64,000 nucleotides of DNA, taken from positions 4,154,001 to 4,218,000 of the forward strand of contig NZ_CP045809.1 of assembly GCF_025273675.1 (NCBI RefSeq). Reading direction: 5' to 3'. The position numbers and the translations under genes were made by a program. Positions 41,370 to 51,583 of the stretch are shown here, piece after piece. The notes beneath the pieces are model-generated. The model did not search any database. It saw only the letters and a program-made list of their open reading frames with translations, and was not told the origin of the DNA. The number at the start of each line of letters is the position of its first letter. Positions within the stretch are counted from its first letter, which is position 1. Source of the stretch: Gordonia pseudamarae. Lineage in GTDB: Bacteria > Actinomycetota > Actinomycetes > Mycobacteriales > Mycobacteriaceae.

Positions 41370-42646
41370 TCCCCGATGCCTTCCGTCGTCCGCACCTCGG
41401 TCACCGCTGCGTCCGGTTGCGAGTCGCGCAGTGCGTGAGCCAGAGCTGCCCGCACCGCGTCCGCATCCACCAAGCCCGCGTCGAAAGTCGCCGTCACCTG
41501 GACTTCTGCCCCGACACGCGCGATCAGCAGTGACATTTGGTTCGGCCGGCTCAGCGGTAGCGCTACGCAGAAGGTGCGTGGCACGGACCCCGAATCAACG
41601 TAGTGAATAACCTCGGACATGTCACCACGAGAGATATCCGAAACCACCAGGGTGATCGTGTTGTCGGTGCTGATGGCCCGCTGTTTTCCTGGATTGGAGA
41701 TGGCCGTCGTGATCCGGGCTTTGACGACAGATGCCGCCAGCCGGCCAGGTGTCGTGTTATCGCGTACCGCCGCCACGTAGCCGGCTACGAACTCATCCTG
41801 ATCGGAGCTCGCCGCCAGAGTGGCCGCGGCATTCATATTTCCGTAGAAAGACTCTCCCTTGGGCAGGTATCTGCGCATATTGACGATCACCTTCAACTGG
41901 TCGTCGATCGCGGGTAGATGCTGACGCAGCGCCGACGACAGTCGGTAGCACAGCAACGCGCTCGGGGTCGCCGCCGCGTGCCTACCGGCCGCCTCACGCA
42001 ATTCGGTCCAGAGTTGGTCACCGGACCTGGCGAATACGACGGTGGAACGCATCTCCGGCAGCCGATCGGTGTCACCGCCGGGTCCGACGGGACCGGGTCG
42101 GCGGCCTCGCCGGAACGCCGCGCCGATGGTCGATCGCACGGCCTCCAGATACTGCCGCCTGCCGACGAGCACCGACTTCATCACCGTACGGGACAGCGGA
42201 CTCCACGCCCAGCGCTGCGATTCTTCGAAGACCGGTGACCGTCCGTCGAGCGCGCAGAGCGCGCCGATTACCGAATACATCACGAACGCATCACCGATAC
42301 CGTGATCGAATCTGATTGTGAGATGATCGCGGCCACGTGCAGCGACGACCGGCGCGGTCTCCCGCCACTCCAGGGCCTCAAGAGCCGACGCGGCGACGTC
42401 GTGCGTATCCGCACCGGTACCGGTGTGTACCCAACCCTCGTCGGGAATCTGATATGCCCACTGCCGCTTCGAGGACGACGGCAGAATACCGATCCGGTAC
42501 TCCGGTCCTCCTGATGTCATGTGCTGTAGTCGATTCAGGAGTTCATCGTCGGTCACCTCCGCGACAGGACCGACCACGACGGAAACGTACGTTCCCGCCA
42601 TACGCATGTCCAGGAGAGTTGCCCGGATACCCGTTGATCGCTTCAT
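41366..42646 (-). CDS. HxxxD acyltransferase (PapA / wax-ester-synthase-like)
   Basis: 426 residues from ATG 42646 (overlap of 4 bp with the wcaI-like gene; SD AAAGG). The HxxxD motif appears as FDHGIGDAF at about residue 122, as in condensation-domain, PapA and WS/DGAT enzymes. A C-terminal segment LPLSRPNQMSLLIARVGAEV fits the second half of the fold. It may transfer a fatty acyl group onto a sugar of the polymer. Substrate cannot be read from sequence. Confidence 0.75.
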   Translation of the reverse strand: MKRSTGIRATLLDMRMAGTYVSVVVGPVAEVTDDELLNRLQHMTSGGPEYRIGILPSSSKRQWAYQIPDEGWVHTGTGADTHDVAASALEALEWRETAPVVAARGRDHLTIRFDHGIGDAFVMYSVIGALCALDGRSPVFEESQRWAWSPLSRTVMKSVLVGRRQYLEAVRSTIGAAFRRGRRPGPVGPGGDTDRLPEMRSTVVFARSGDQLWTELREAAGRHAAATPSALLCYRLSSALRQHLPAIDDQLKVIVNMRRYLPKGESFYGNMNAAATLAASSDQDEFVAGYVAAVRDNTTPGRLAASVVKARITTAISNPGKQRAISTDNTITLVVSDISRGDMSEVIHYVDSGSVPRTFCVALPLSRPNQMSLLIARVGAEVQVTATFDAGLVDADAVRAALAHALRDSQPDAAVTEVRTTEGIGE

Positions 42647-43899
42647 CGCCACGCCTTTCGCTGATCTGCCAGAACCTGCCCGGAAGCAGCCAGATCCGCA
42701 CACCACTGACCGTATGCGGCGATCGCCGCCGATCGGTCAAGCATGGAACTCGCATAGCTGCAACCATTTTCACCCAGTACAGCGATTCGCTCGGGGTCGG
42801 CTGCGAGTTGCTCGGCGACCGCGACCAGCGCTTCCGGATCTCCTGCGTCGACGACGACACCCGCACCTGAGCGGGCGATCTCACCCGAGGTGAGCCCTTG
42901 CCGGCCGACCGCGGCGATCACAGGCCGCGCACACGCGAAGTAGGAGGTGAGTTTGCTCGGAATGGCCATCTCCTCGATGCCAGGAGATTCGTTGACCAGC
43001 AAAAGATCCGCGGCTTTCAGCAGGCTGGTGTACTGCTCCTCGGCGACCGGGGCGACGAACTGCAGACGGCTGACGTCCCGCGCCTGGCGTTCGAGGTCCG
43101 CACGCCTGCTCCCGTCACCCATGAGCACGAACCTGATCTTCGAGTCCCGTTCCTCCGCCAGCCGTGCGGCATCGATGACGTTCTCCAGTCCCTGCTTCAC
43201 GCCCATGTTCCCGCTGTGCAGGACGACGATGTCGTCCGCGCCCCAGCCCAAGCCGTCCCGGACATCGGCGCGACGCTCCTGCGCTTCCTGATTCACGTGA
43301 ACCCAGTTGCGGACAACCCTCAGATTTGTTGGTGTGACACCGATCCCGACCAAGGAGTCGATGAACCGTTCATGGACCACGACGGTACCGGACGACAACT
43401 TCATCGTCCATGATTCGATGATGCCGACGAGCCTTGCCACCGTCGCGGGCGCGGCACCGGTTTCTTTCACCCCACGGCTGTACAGATCGTGGACGATCAC
43501 ACCCACCGGCCTGCGCCGCAATCGGGCGCGAAGCACCACGGCCGAGGCGCTGAGCAGCGCGGGGCTGGTCACAATCACCACATCGGGCCGGCCCCATCGA
43601 CACAGCACGACGCGGCGGGCAAAACTCAGCTCCATCCGCAGTCTCCGGAACATACTCGGACGGCTCGGAACATAGTGCCGTAACCGGGTGACCGAAGGAC
43701 TTCCGGCGACGGCCGTACCGCGATAGGTACGCCGGTCGCGAAAGTCCTCGTGCACCGACCACGCCGGATAGTGCGCGATGCCGGTGAGCACCTGCACCGA
43801 ATTCCCCTGGGCCGCAAGTCCGTCAGCGAGCCCTGTGGTGTAGGGTGCGATACCCGTACATTCCGGCGCGTAATTGATCCCGACGACCAGAATCCTCAT
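42643..43899 (-). CDS. wcaI: WcaI-like family 4 glycosyltransferase
   Basis: 418 residues from ATG 43899, which has the best SD in the operon (AAGGAGG). N-terminus MRILVVGINYAPECTGIAPY and C-terminal ESPGIEEMAIPSKLTSYFAC are typical of WcaI-type (colanic acid, fucosyl-type) GT4 enzymes. With gmd and GDP-fucose synthase directly upstream, GDP-fucose is its likely donor. Confidence 0.88.
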   Translation of the reverse strand: MRILVVGINYAPECTGIAPYTTGLADGLAAQGNSVQVLTGIAHYPAWSVHEDFRDRRTYRGTAVAGSPSVTRLRHYVPSRPSMFRRLRMELSFARRVVLCRWGRPDVVIVTSPALLSASAVVLRARLRRRPVGVIVHDLYSRGVKETGAAPATVARLVGIIESWTMKLSSGTVVVHERFIDSLVGIGVTPTNLRVVRNWVHVNQEAQERRADVRDGLGWGADDIVVLHSGNMGVKQGLENVIDAARLAEERDSKIRFVLMGDGSRRADLERQARDVSRLQFVAPVAEEQYTSLLKAADLLLVNESPGIEEMAIPSKLTSYFACARPVIAAVGRQGLTSGEIARSGAGVVVDAGDPEALVAVAEQLAADPERIAVLGENGCSYASSMLDRSAAIAAYGQWCADLAASGQVLADQRKAWR

Positions 43900-43935
43900 A
43901 GCGGCAACCTCCTTGCGCATCGATCACCACGACCG

Positions 43936-44964
43936 TCAACCCTGGCCACGAACACCCGCACCGGCTGTGCGATACCACTCGACGGTGGCCGCCAAGCCCT
44001 CCGCCAGCCCCACACGACTGCGCCAGCCGAGCTTCGTCAGTGTCGATATATCCAGGACCTTTCGCGGGGTGCCGTCGGGCTTCGTCTCATCCCAGCGGGT
44101 TTCACCGGTGAATCCGACCGTCGAGGCCACCATCTCCGCCAGCTCACGTATCGAAAGATCTTTCCCGGTACCAACATTGACCTGTGTCGGGCCATCGAAA
44201 TGCTCCAGGAGAAACAGACAGGCATCGGCCATATCATCAACGTGCAGGAACTCTCGGAGCGCCGAGCCGGTTCCCCAATTGACAACACTTCGCTCCCCTT
44301 GGCCGCGGGCGCGCTCGTACCGCGCGATAAGCGCGGGCAGCACGTGACTGCCCGTCGGCGAGAAGTTGTCACCGGGGCCGTACAGGTTGGTCGGCATCGC
44401 CGAGATCCACGGCAGCCCGTACTGGCGGCGGACCGCCTGCACGTGGAGAATGCCGGCGATCTTGGCGATGGCGTAGGCATCGTTGGTCGATTCGAGTGGC
44501 CCGGTCAGCAGCGCGTCCTCGGTGATCGGCTGCGGCGCGAACTTCGGGTAGATGCACGATGACCCGAGAAACAGCAGTCGGTCGACCCGGTGGGCCAGCG
44601 CCGCGTCGAGGACGTTGACCTGTATGCGCAGGTTGTCGGACAGGAAGTCGACGGGCCGGGTGCTGTTGGCCCCGATCCCGCCGACCTTGGCCGCGGCGAG
44701 TATGACGACGTCGGGTTGTTCGATGGCGAAGAACTCGAAGGTCGCTTCCCGATCACGCAGATCGAGCTCGGAACTGGTGCGGCCCACCAGATCGGTGAAT
44801 CCCTGGCTCCGCAGGTGCCGCCACAGCGCCGACCCGACGAGCCCGCGATGTCCGGCGATATACACCCTGGCGGTGCGGTCGATCGGGTACGCGACACCGC
44901 CCTGCGCATCGGTGCTGTCTGTCGTATCCGTCAAGATGCCCGTGGTCGAGGCTTGCCGTGCCAT
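43936..44964 (-). CDS. fcl: GDP-L-fucose synthase
   Basis: 342 residues from ATG 44964. Extended SDR: NADP site IAGHRGLVGSALWR, catalytic Ser in LFLGSSCIYPKFA, YAIAKIAG for Tyr/Lys and the RREFLHVDDM-like ALREFLHVDDMADA segment. It converts GDP-4-keto-6-deoxymannose, made by Gmd, to GDP-L-fucose. An N-terminal extension of about 30 residues is Thr/Asp-rich and not part of the family core. It begins 4 bp after gmd. Confidence 0.93.
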   Translation of the reverse strand: MARQASTTGILTDTTDSTDAQGGVAYPIDRTARVYIAGHRGLVGSALWRHLRSQGFTDLVGRTSSELDLRDREATFEFFAIEQPDVVILAAAKVGGIGANSTRPVDFLSDNLRIQVNVLDAALAHRVDRLLFLGSSCIYPKFAPQPITEDALLTGPLESTNDAYAIAKIAGILHVQAVRRQYGLPWISAMPTNLYGPGDNFSPTGSHVLPALIARYERARGQGERSVVNWGTGSALREFLHVDDMADACLFLLEHFDGPTQVNVGTGKDLSIRELAEMVASTVGFTGETRWDETKPDGTPRKVLDISTLTKLGWRSRVGLAEGLAATVEWYRTAGAGVRGQG

Positions 44965-44968
44965 GATG

Positions 44969-45991
<1,023 letters not shown>

Positions 45992-46101
45992 GTTTCTCCA
46001 GTGGGTTCGCCCGACAGCCCGGTCAGGACTGTGTCGATGGGAGGCATCGGTTGTTCTGGTCCCGATCCACGGCGACGGGGATCGGCGGAAAGAAGATTGA
46101 A

Positions 46102-47601
46102 TCAGTAAGCGCCGGAACGTGATACCACCGCACGCAGGGTGCGCCACAGGATAACCGCATCCTGCATGATCGACCAGTTCTCCACGTAGGACAGATCCAG
46201 CCGCACGGCCTCCTCCCACGGCAGGTCCGAACGTCCGGACACTTGCCAGAGGCCGGTCATACCGGGTTTGACCAGCATGCGCCGGGCGATCCGACCGTCG
46301 TAGTTCCGCACTTCCTCGGGCAGCGGAGGCCGTGGGCCGACCATGCTCATGGAACCGCCGAGCACGTTGAACAGCTGCGGGAGTTCATCGAGGCTGTACC
46401 GCCGGATGATTCGTCCCACACGAGTGACGCGTGGGTCCTCGCGCACCTTGAAGAGCACTCCCGCACCTTCGTCGCGGTCGGTGAGGTCGACTTTGGCGAG
46501 ATCGGCACCGACAACCATCGAACGGAACTTCCACATCCGAAATGACTTGTTGTTCAATCCTACTCGCGTCGCACGATAGAATACCGGCCCGCGGGAATCG
46601 ACCTTGACCGCGATCGCGACAGAAAGCAGCACTGGGGCGAACGCCAACAGCAGCAGCGCCGCCCCGAACCAGTCGACCAGCGCCTTGAGAGTCTTGTTGG
46701 CGCCCGCATACTGCGGTTTGTCGACATGCAGCAGCGGAAGTCCGGCAACCGGGCGAACGAGTATCCGCGGACCGGCGATGTCCATCACCCCGGGCGCGAC
46801 CACCATATCGACGGACAGCCCTTCGAGGTCCCAGGAAAGGTCCTGCATAGCCTGATGACCGAGCGCCTCTGCGGAGGTGACGGCAACAATGGTCGCCGAC
46901 GATCTGCTGACCGCAGCGGCGACATCGTCGAAGTCTCCGCGCACCGGAATAACCCGGTCCCCGATTCTCAGCGAGTCATGTGCGGATTCCGCTCCGGAAG
47001 GCAGACAGATTCCCACGACGTCATACCCGAGCTCCGGGGTGTTGATCAGCCGGTGCACGAGACTCATCGCCGAGGTCTCGCCACCGACGACCAGAACCTT
47101 GTCCATCCTGCAACCGGTTGCTTTTCGACTTCGGCACAACCACTTTCGCCACAACCAGCGCGAGAGCAACAGTCCGATGCTGCCGATCGGCAACGCCAGC
47201 GCGACGAAGCCACGCGCGACGCCCAGCTGAAACAGCAGGTCGACGATCGCCAGCAGACCGAAGACCGTGAAGCACGCCGTCGCCACCCGGCTGTACTCCT
47301 GCGACCCGCTGCCGAATATCCGCCGATCGTAGCTGCGCCCGATGCGCAACGCACAGGCCCAGGCGAGGACCAGTCCGCCCGCGAACAGTTGCATGCCGAC
47401 GCTGTAACCGATCGCCTCACGCCCGAAACGAACCACCAGCGCCACCAGCACCGCGGCGGTGACGATAACCGCATCGGTCAGCGCGATCCGACGAGCATAG
47501 TCGTGAGCCCAGGTCATCGCACCGCGGACCCTGCCGGCCCCCCCGAACTTCCGGCGACGCACACCGAGCAATGCGTCAGCTCGTATATCGCTGGCCATCA
47601 T
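46102..47601 (-). CDS. Polyprenyl-phosphate sugar phosphotransferase (priming enzyme)
   Basis: 499 residues, SD GGAAGG. Four N-terminal membrane helices, a Rossmann-like CoA-binding domain ([20 protein letters not shown]), a fifth helix and the C-terminal catalytic domain: [46 protein letters not shown] and [14 protein letters not shown]. This WbaP/CpsE/ExoY family loads the first sugar phosphate on undecaprenyl phosphate. It is the first gene of the operon, about 100 nt after a good promoter. Confidence 0.95.
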   Translation of the reverse strand: MMASDIRADALLGVRRRKFGGAGRVRGAMTWAHDYARRIALTDAVIVTAAVLVALVVRFGREAIGYSVGMQLFAGGLVLAWACALRIGRSYDRRIFGSGSQEYSRVATACFTVFGLLAIVDLLFQLGVARGFVALALPIGSIGLLLSRWLWRKWLCRSRKATGCRMDKVLVVGGETSAMSLVHRLINTPELGYDVVGICLPSGAESAHDSLRIGDRVIPVRGDFDDVAAAVSRSSATIVAVTSAEALGHQAMQDLSWDLEGLSVDMVVAPGVMDIAGPRILVRPVAGLPLLHVDKPQYAGANKTLKALVDWFGAALLLLAFAPVLLSVAIAVKVDSRGPVFYRATRVGLNNKSFRMWKFRSMVVGADLAKVDLTDRDEGAGVLFKVREDPRVTRVGRIIRRYSLDELPQLFNVLGGSMSMVGPRPPLPEEVRNYDGRIARRMLVKPGMTGLWQVSGRSDLPWEEAVRLDLSYVENWSIMQDAVILWRTLRAVVSRSGAY

Positions 47602-47707
47602 GCTTCACCTTCCGACGGAGGCGGTTCCGACGCAGTTCTGCGCATGGCGGAACCCGAAGAGAGTAGTTTGCTAGAGAGCAGATTCTGCACGATTCAGGAT
47701 TACGAGA

Positions 47708-47736
47708 ATCGTAGCCCGCACTTACGAGGTGCTCAA
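47708..47736 (-). promoter_or_regulatory. Promoter of the exopolysaccharide operon
   Basis: Minus strand TTGAGC (47736-47731), 17-bp spacer, TACGAT (47713-47708). It resembles sigma-A consensus at both elements. Transcripts would begin near 47701, about 100 nt before the priming transferase gene. Confidence 0.65.
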
Positions 47737-47771
47737 CCCGAAATCTGCCTTGTTTTCAGATTGGATCGTAC

Positions 47772-48137
47772 CTAGTGGGTATCGCCGTTAGTTCGTCGGG
47801 GGTCTGGGAGCCAGGTGGTGGGGTCGTTGAGGTAGAGGCCGCAGGCGGTGTCGAGGGCTTGCTCGGGGGTGCCTGAGGGCCAGCCGGTGGGGAGGACGGC
47901 TTGTTCGTAGTCGTTGTGGCTGGCGCGGTAGATCGCGAAGCCCCATTGGTTGGCCGATCCGGCGTAGCGCAGCCGGCATAGCTTCACCTCCTCGCCGTCG
48001 GTGAGGGTGGCGTCGATGTAGGCGAACCCCGCACGGTAGCGGGTGTGCAGGGTCTGGATCTGGGGCCAGCGTTCGGCGGCGCGGGCCAGGAGCTTTTGCC
48101 GTAGCGAGGTCTGGGTCGAGTCGGGGATCTTCGCCAT
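47772..48137 (-). CDS. IS-borne passenger protein of unknown function
   Basis: 121 residues from MAKIPDSTQTSLRQK (ATG 48137; other starts upstream are possible). Soluble, with a central beta-rich block (YRAGFAYIDATLTDGEEVKL, CRLRYAGSANQWGFAIYRAS). It is read away from the transposase inside the same element, and its stop TAG falls on the TA target at the element's left end. I recall similar short proteins beside IS630-type transposases, but no function is known to me. Confidence 0.7.
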   Translation of the reverse strand: MAKIPDSTQTSLRQKLLARAAERWPQIQTLHTRYRAGFAYIDATLTDGEEVKLCRLRYAGSANQWGFAIYRASHNDYEQAVLPTGWPSGTPEQALDTACGLYLNDPTTWLPDPRRTNGDTH

Positions 48138-49408
48138 GATTCTCATCATCGTGGCATCGTCATGTGCTGCCTTGATCTGTTCGGTGTCGGCGTGGCGTCT
48201 TGGCCTCCGGCGGCTCGGAGCGTCAGAAATGGATGTGACTCTCACCAGTGCTGACGTCGTGGTCCTCACCGATGAAGAACGACATGTCCTGACACGCCGC
48301 GCGAACGCCGCGAAATGCCCCCATCGCGATCTGCTGCGTGCCCGGATCGTGCTCGCTGCTGCTGACGGTGTCGCGAACGCCCAGATTGCCCGCGACGTGG
48401 GGGTCTGCGAGGACACCGCCCGCCGCTGGCGACATCGCTTCTGCGTGCAGCGTCTTGACGGGCTTAAGGACCGGCCCCGATCAGGGCGGCCACCGGTGTT
48501 CACCCCGGTCGAGGTTGCCGAGGTCAAAGCACTCGCGTGCACGCGACCGGCCGACCACGATCTGCCGTTAACGAGGTGGTCGACCGCCGAACTCAGCACA
48601 CACGCGGTTGCGGCCGGGCTGGTGCGGCCAGTCTCGCCGTCCACGATCGGCCGGTGGTTGGCCGCCGATGCGATCAAGCCGTGGCAGCATCGGTCCTGGA
48701 TCTTTCCCCGCGACCCCGACTTCGCGGTCAAAGCAAGTCCGGTGCTGGACCTGTACCAACGGCAGTACAACGGTGTCGAGCTCGGCGCTGATGAATACGT
48801 GATCAGCGCCGATGAGAAGTCCCAGCTGCAAGCCCTCAGGCGGCGTCACCCCGAAACACCCGCGGCACCAGGGCAACCACGCAGAGTCGAGTTCGAGTAC
48901 CGCCGCGGTGGCACGCTGGCCTACTTCGCTGCCTACGACGTCCACCACGCCCAGGTGCATGGAATGACAGCACCGAAGACCGGGATCGTGCCGTTCACCC
49001 ACCTCGTGAAACAAGTGATGACCCAGGAACCGTATGCCTCAGCGAAGCGGGTGTTCTGGATCGTCGACAACGGTTCCTCCCACGCCGGGCAGGCATCGAT
49101 CGACCGGATGCGTGAGGCGTTCCCCAGCGCGGTCCTGGTGCACCTGCCCGTACACGCTTCGTGGCTCAACCAAGTCGAGATCTACTTCTCGATCCTGCAA
49201 CGCAAAGCCATCACCACCGGCGACTTCACCGACCTCGATGACCTCGCGCAACGAATCCTCGCCTTCGAGGACCGCTACAACCAGAACGCTGAACCCTTCG
49301 GCTGGAAATACACCCGCGACCACCTCAACCGCCACCTCAACCGACTCAACAACGACGGCACCCTCCGCCAAGCGGCGTGACCCCCGACGAACTAACGGAG
49401 ATGACCAC
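47775..49408 (+). mobile_element. IS630-family element with passenger gene
   Basis: Terminal inverted repeats of about 30 bp: left 47775-47804 begins GTGGGTATCGCCGTTAGTTC, and the right end (49379-49408) in reverse complement begins GTGGTCATCTCCGTTAGTTC. They share CCGTTAGTTCGTCGGGGGTC. TA is duplicated at 47773-47774 and 49409-49410. It contains a transposase (plus) and a divergently read passenger (minus). It inserted into the region upstream of the exopolysaccharide operon promoter. Confidence 0.88.
48229..49380 (+). CDS. IS630-family transposase (second, distinct element)
   Basis: 383 residues from ATG 48229. HTH (IARDVGVCEDTARRWRHRF), a second DNA-binding part, then DDE: ISADEKSQLQAL, VFWIVDNGSSHAGQ and LPVHASWLNQVEIYF. 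All catalytic acids are present. It differs from the 7668-8774 transposase throughout, so the two elements are not recent copies of each other. Confidence 0.92.
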   Translation: MDVTLTSADVVVLTDEERHVLTRRANAAKCPHRDLLRARIVLAAADGVANAQIARDVGVCEDTARRWRHRFCVQRLDGLKDRPRSGRPPVFTPVEVAEVKALACTRPADHDLPLTRWSTAELSTHAVAAGLVRPVSPSTIGRWLAADAIKPWQHRSWIFPRDPDFAVKASPVLDLYQRQYNGVELGADEYVISADEKSQLQALRRRHPETPAAPGQPRRVEFEYRRGGTLAYFAAYDVHHAQVHGMTAPKTGIVPFTHLVKQVMTQEPYASAKRVFWIVDNGSSHAGQASIDRMREAFPSAVLVHLPVHASWLNQVEIYFSILQRKAITTGDFTDLDDLAQRILAFEDRYNQNAEPFGWKYTRDHLNRHLNRLNNDGTLRQAA

Positions 49409-49410
49409 TA

Positions 49411-49839
49411 GCCCGAAGGGTGTATGCCCACTTTTAAATGCGTGCCACACACCAGGTTACCCACAGGTAACACATTCTGGATATCGGGCGAGACAAACCA
49501 GAATTGCATTACGGCCACGTTCAACACGGATTACCCAACCGGACATCTCGGTCACGGGAAACACCACACATCAGATCCCGGATCACCATGGGGACAAAAA
49601 GATTGCGGACCGTCGATTGTTGCTCTATTTCACATCCGAGGATGTTTCATCGCCCGCGTCACACCGAAGTCACCCTTTCCGATGGGCCACAACATACGCA
49701 ATGCGAACCATATCGCACAATAGATTTTAATTCGCAGCGCAAAGCATTCCCTGGAAGGCTCCTACTCGGAGGATTTCTTTCGCTAGCCTCAAAATTTCGT
49801 GGGGTGGCGGTCGGTTGCCGATGGCCCGATTGGGTGGTC
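49411..49839. other. Low-GC stretch between two insertion sequences, no recognised gene
   Basis: About 430 bp, visibly richer in A/T than its surroundings (for example TTTTAAATG near 49431 and TTTTAATTC near 49726). No frame with start signals and normal composition is seen. It is probably the original upstream region of the exopolysaccharide operon and/or a remnant of acquired DNA. Confidence 0.5.
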
Positions 49840-51422
49840 TGGGGACCTGACTTCGGGCCGAGGCCGTGAGGAGTGTGCCGAGGCGTCGGTGGGCGTTGGG
49901 GTTCACGGCCCCGAAATGTGGTCCTTTCGGTGTTGGTTGGTCGGGTTGGTTGGGTGGTCAGCGGGGGTTGGGTAGGGTGTCCAGCCGGGTGAGTGCGGCC
50001 AGTAGTAGGTGTCGGCCGGGTGCGTGTGTGGCGAGTTTGAGTCGGGTGCGTCGGGCGTGTCGGGTGATCTTGGCGGCGATGGAGAACAGGTGCAGTCGTA
50101 GTTTTTTCGGTTCCCAACGGCGTGCGGTGGTGCCGTCGAATCCGAGGAGTTGGGTCCAGGCGATCAGTTCGCAGGCGAGCATGACTATGGCGCACCAGAT
50201 GCGGTTCTGGTCGAAGCCGTGCAATGGAAGGTTTGTCAGGCCACAGTCTTTCGCGTTGCGGATGCGGTCCTCGCAGCGGGCACGACGACGGTGGCGCAGT
50301 TCCAGTGCGGCGAGCTGACCTGTGGTGGTGTTCGTGGCGAAAGCGGTCAACCGCATTCCGTCGGAGTCGGTGTAGCGCAGTTGCGCCCCTGGATGCGGGT
50401 GTTCTTTGCGTACGATCACGCGTATACCGTCGGGCCAACCCGACAGGTCGAGCACGCCGGTCAGCTCAGCCACCCACGCCCCGTCGCGTTCGGTGCCGTC
50501 GCTGTCATAGGCCGGTGTCCACGCCGCAGGTTGGAGGCGGTCGATGACGGTGGCGATGGTCTCGGTCAGCCCGAACCCGACCGAATAGGACAGGCGCCGA
50601 CGGGTCAGGTAGTCCAGGAAATCGTGTGTGCCACCAGCGGAATCGGTGCGGATCAACACGCTTTTACCCACCCGATACCCGCCGGTGCCCCGGATCTGTG
50701 TCAACGCTTGTTCGACGACGGTGATGTGGTCGGCGGCGGTGTTGGAACCAGCGTTGCCCGGGCGTAGCTCGATTGCCAGGGGTTCACCGGTACCCTCGCC
50801 CTGGTGGTCGACGAACGCGCACAACGGGTGGAACCCGAATCCTTTCTTCCACGTCGCGGTGGCCTGCTGCTTCTCCGAATGGGCGGTCACCAACGTGGCA
50901 TCGAGATCGATGATCAGCGGTGCACGGGCATCACGGCCATGATCAGGGGCACCCTCACCGGCAGCGGACCACGCCGTCGCACGCGCGGCTGCGCGTGCGG
51001 TGTTGATCGCCGCCAAAGCTGTGGTGGCATCGGCGGCCAACGTCGAGACCAGCCGTGACACCGTCGGATCGGAGGCCACCGGCCCGAACACACCCGGATC
51101 GGTGCGGACCTGGTTGATGTCGGCCAGGCAGTCCCCACCGATCGCGACCGCCACGGCCAGATCAGCGATGATCTTGCCCGGATCATGGGTTGCCATCGGC
51201 GCACGCCACGGCGCCAATGCCTGTGACAGTGCGCTGGTCAGACCAGTTTTGTGCGCCGTACGCAGCAACACCACAGCCCCCGCATGCGACACGACACCGG
51301 TTCCTGAACCATCTACCGACACTGACGGGTACGGCGACGTAGACTTACTCACCTGAATGGTGCTCCTCGATCTGGTCTGTTTGGAACCTTCGCAAGTTCA
51401 ATCATCCCAGGTCAGGGCACCA
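49840..51422 (-). mobile_element. IS1380-family element (ends tentative)
   Basis: Contains one complete IS1380 transposase. Candidate ends: TGGGGACCTGACTTCGGG at 49840-49857 and, in reverse complement, TGGTGCCCTGACCTGGGA near 51406-51423, matching at 13 of 18 positions. The resulting 1.6 kb is normal for the family. Target duplications were not identified with confidence. Confidence 0.5.
49958..51352 (-). CDS. IS1380-family transposase
   Basis: 464 residues. N-terminal region with VSHAGAVVLLRTAHKTGL, catalytic DDE in LIIDLDATLVTAHSEKQ, LIRTDSAGGTHDFLDYLTRR and the C-terminal ELRHRRRARCEDRIRNAKDC around the final Glu, which is the IS1380 signature. The frame is intact, so it may be active. 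Confidence 0.92.
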   Translation of the reverse strand: MSKSTSPYPSVSVDGSGTGVVSHAGAVVLLRTAHKTGLTSALSQALAPWRAPMATHDPGKIIADLAVAVAIGGDCLADINQVRTDPGVFGPVASDPTVSRLVSTLAADATTALAAINTARAAARATAWSAAGEGAPDHGRDARAPLIIDLDATLVTAHSEKQQATATWKKGFGFHPLCAFVDHQGEGTGEPLAIELRPGNAGSNTAADHITVVEQALTQIRGTGGYRVGKSVLIRTDSAGGTHDFLDYLTRRRLSYSVGFGLTETIATVIDRLQPAAWTPAYDSDGTERDGAWVAELTGVLDLSGWPDGIRVIVRKEHPHPGAQLRYTDSDGMRLTAFATNTTTGQLAALELRHRRRARCEDRIRNAKDCGLTNLPLHGFDQNRIWCAIVMLACELIAWTQLLGFDGTTARRWEPKKLRLHLFSIAAKITRHARRTRLKLATHAPGRHLLLAALTRLDTLPNPR

Positions 51423-51583
51423 TTCTTTGTTAACGACACGGAATTACCGTGAAAGGCCCAGGCTAGGCCAATCCCCTTCCGGACCCACCGCTCAGCCGGT
51501 CCCGCGCGGAACTTGAGCGCTCCGGTGGAGACAGGTGTGTGCGCGGCCGAGCGACTCCCTGACCACCACTAGGCTTACCGGCC

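Noticed and set aside
49659..50438. Minus-strand His/Arg/Thr-rich frame near the IS1380 element
   Set aside because: It overlaps the real transposase on the same strand in another frame, with biased composition and no start signals.
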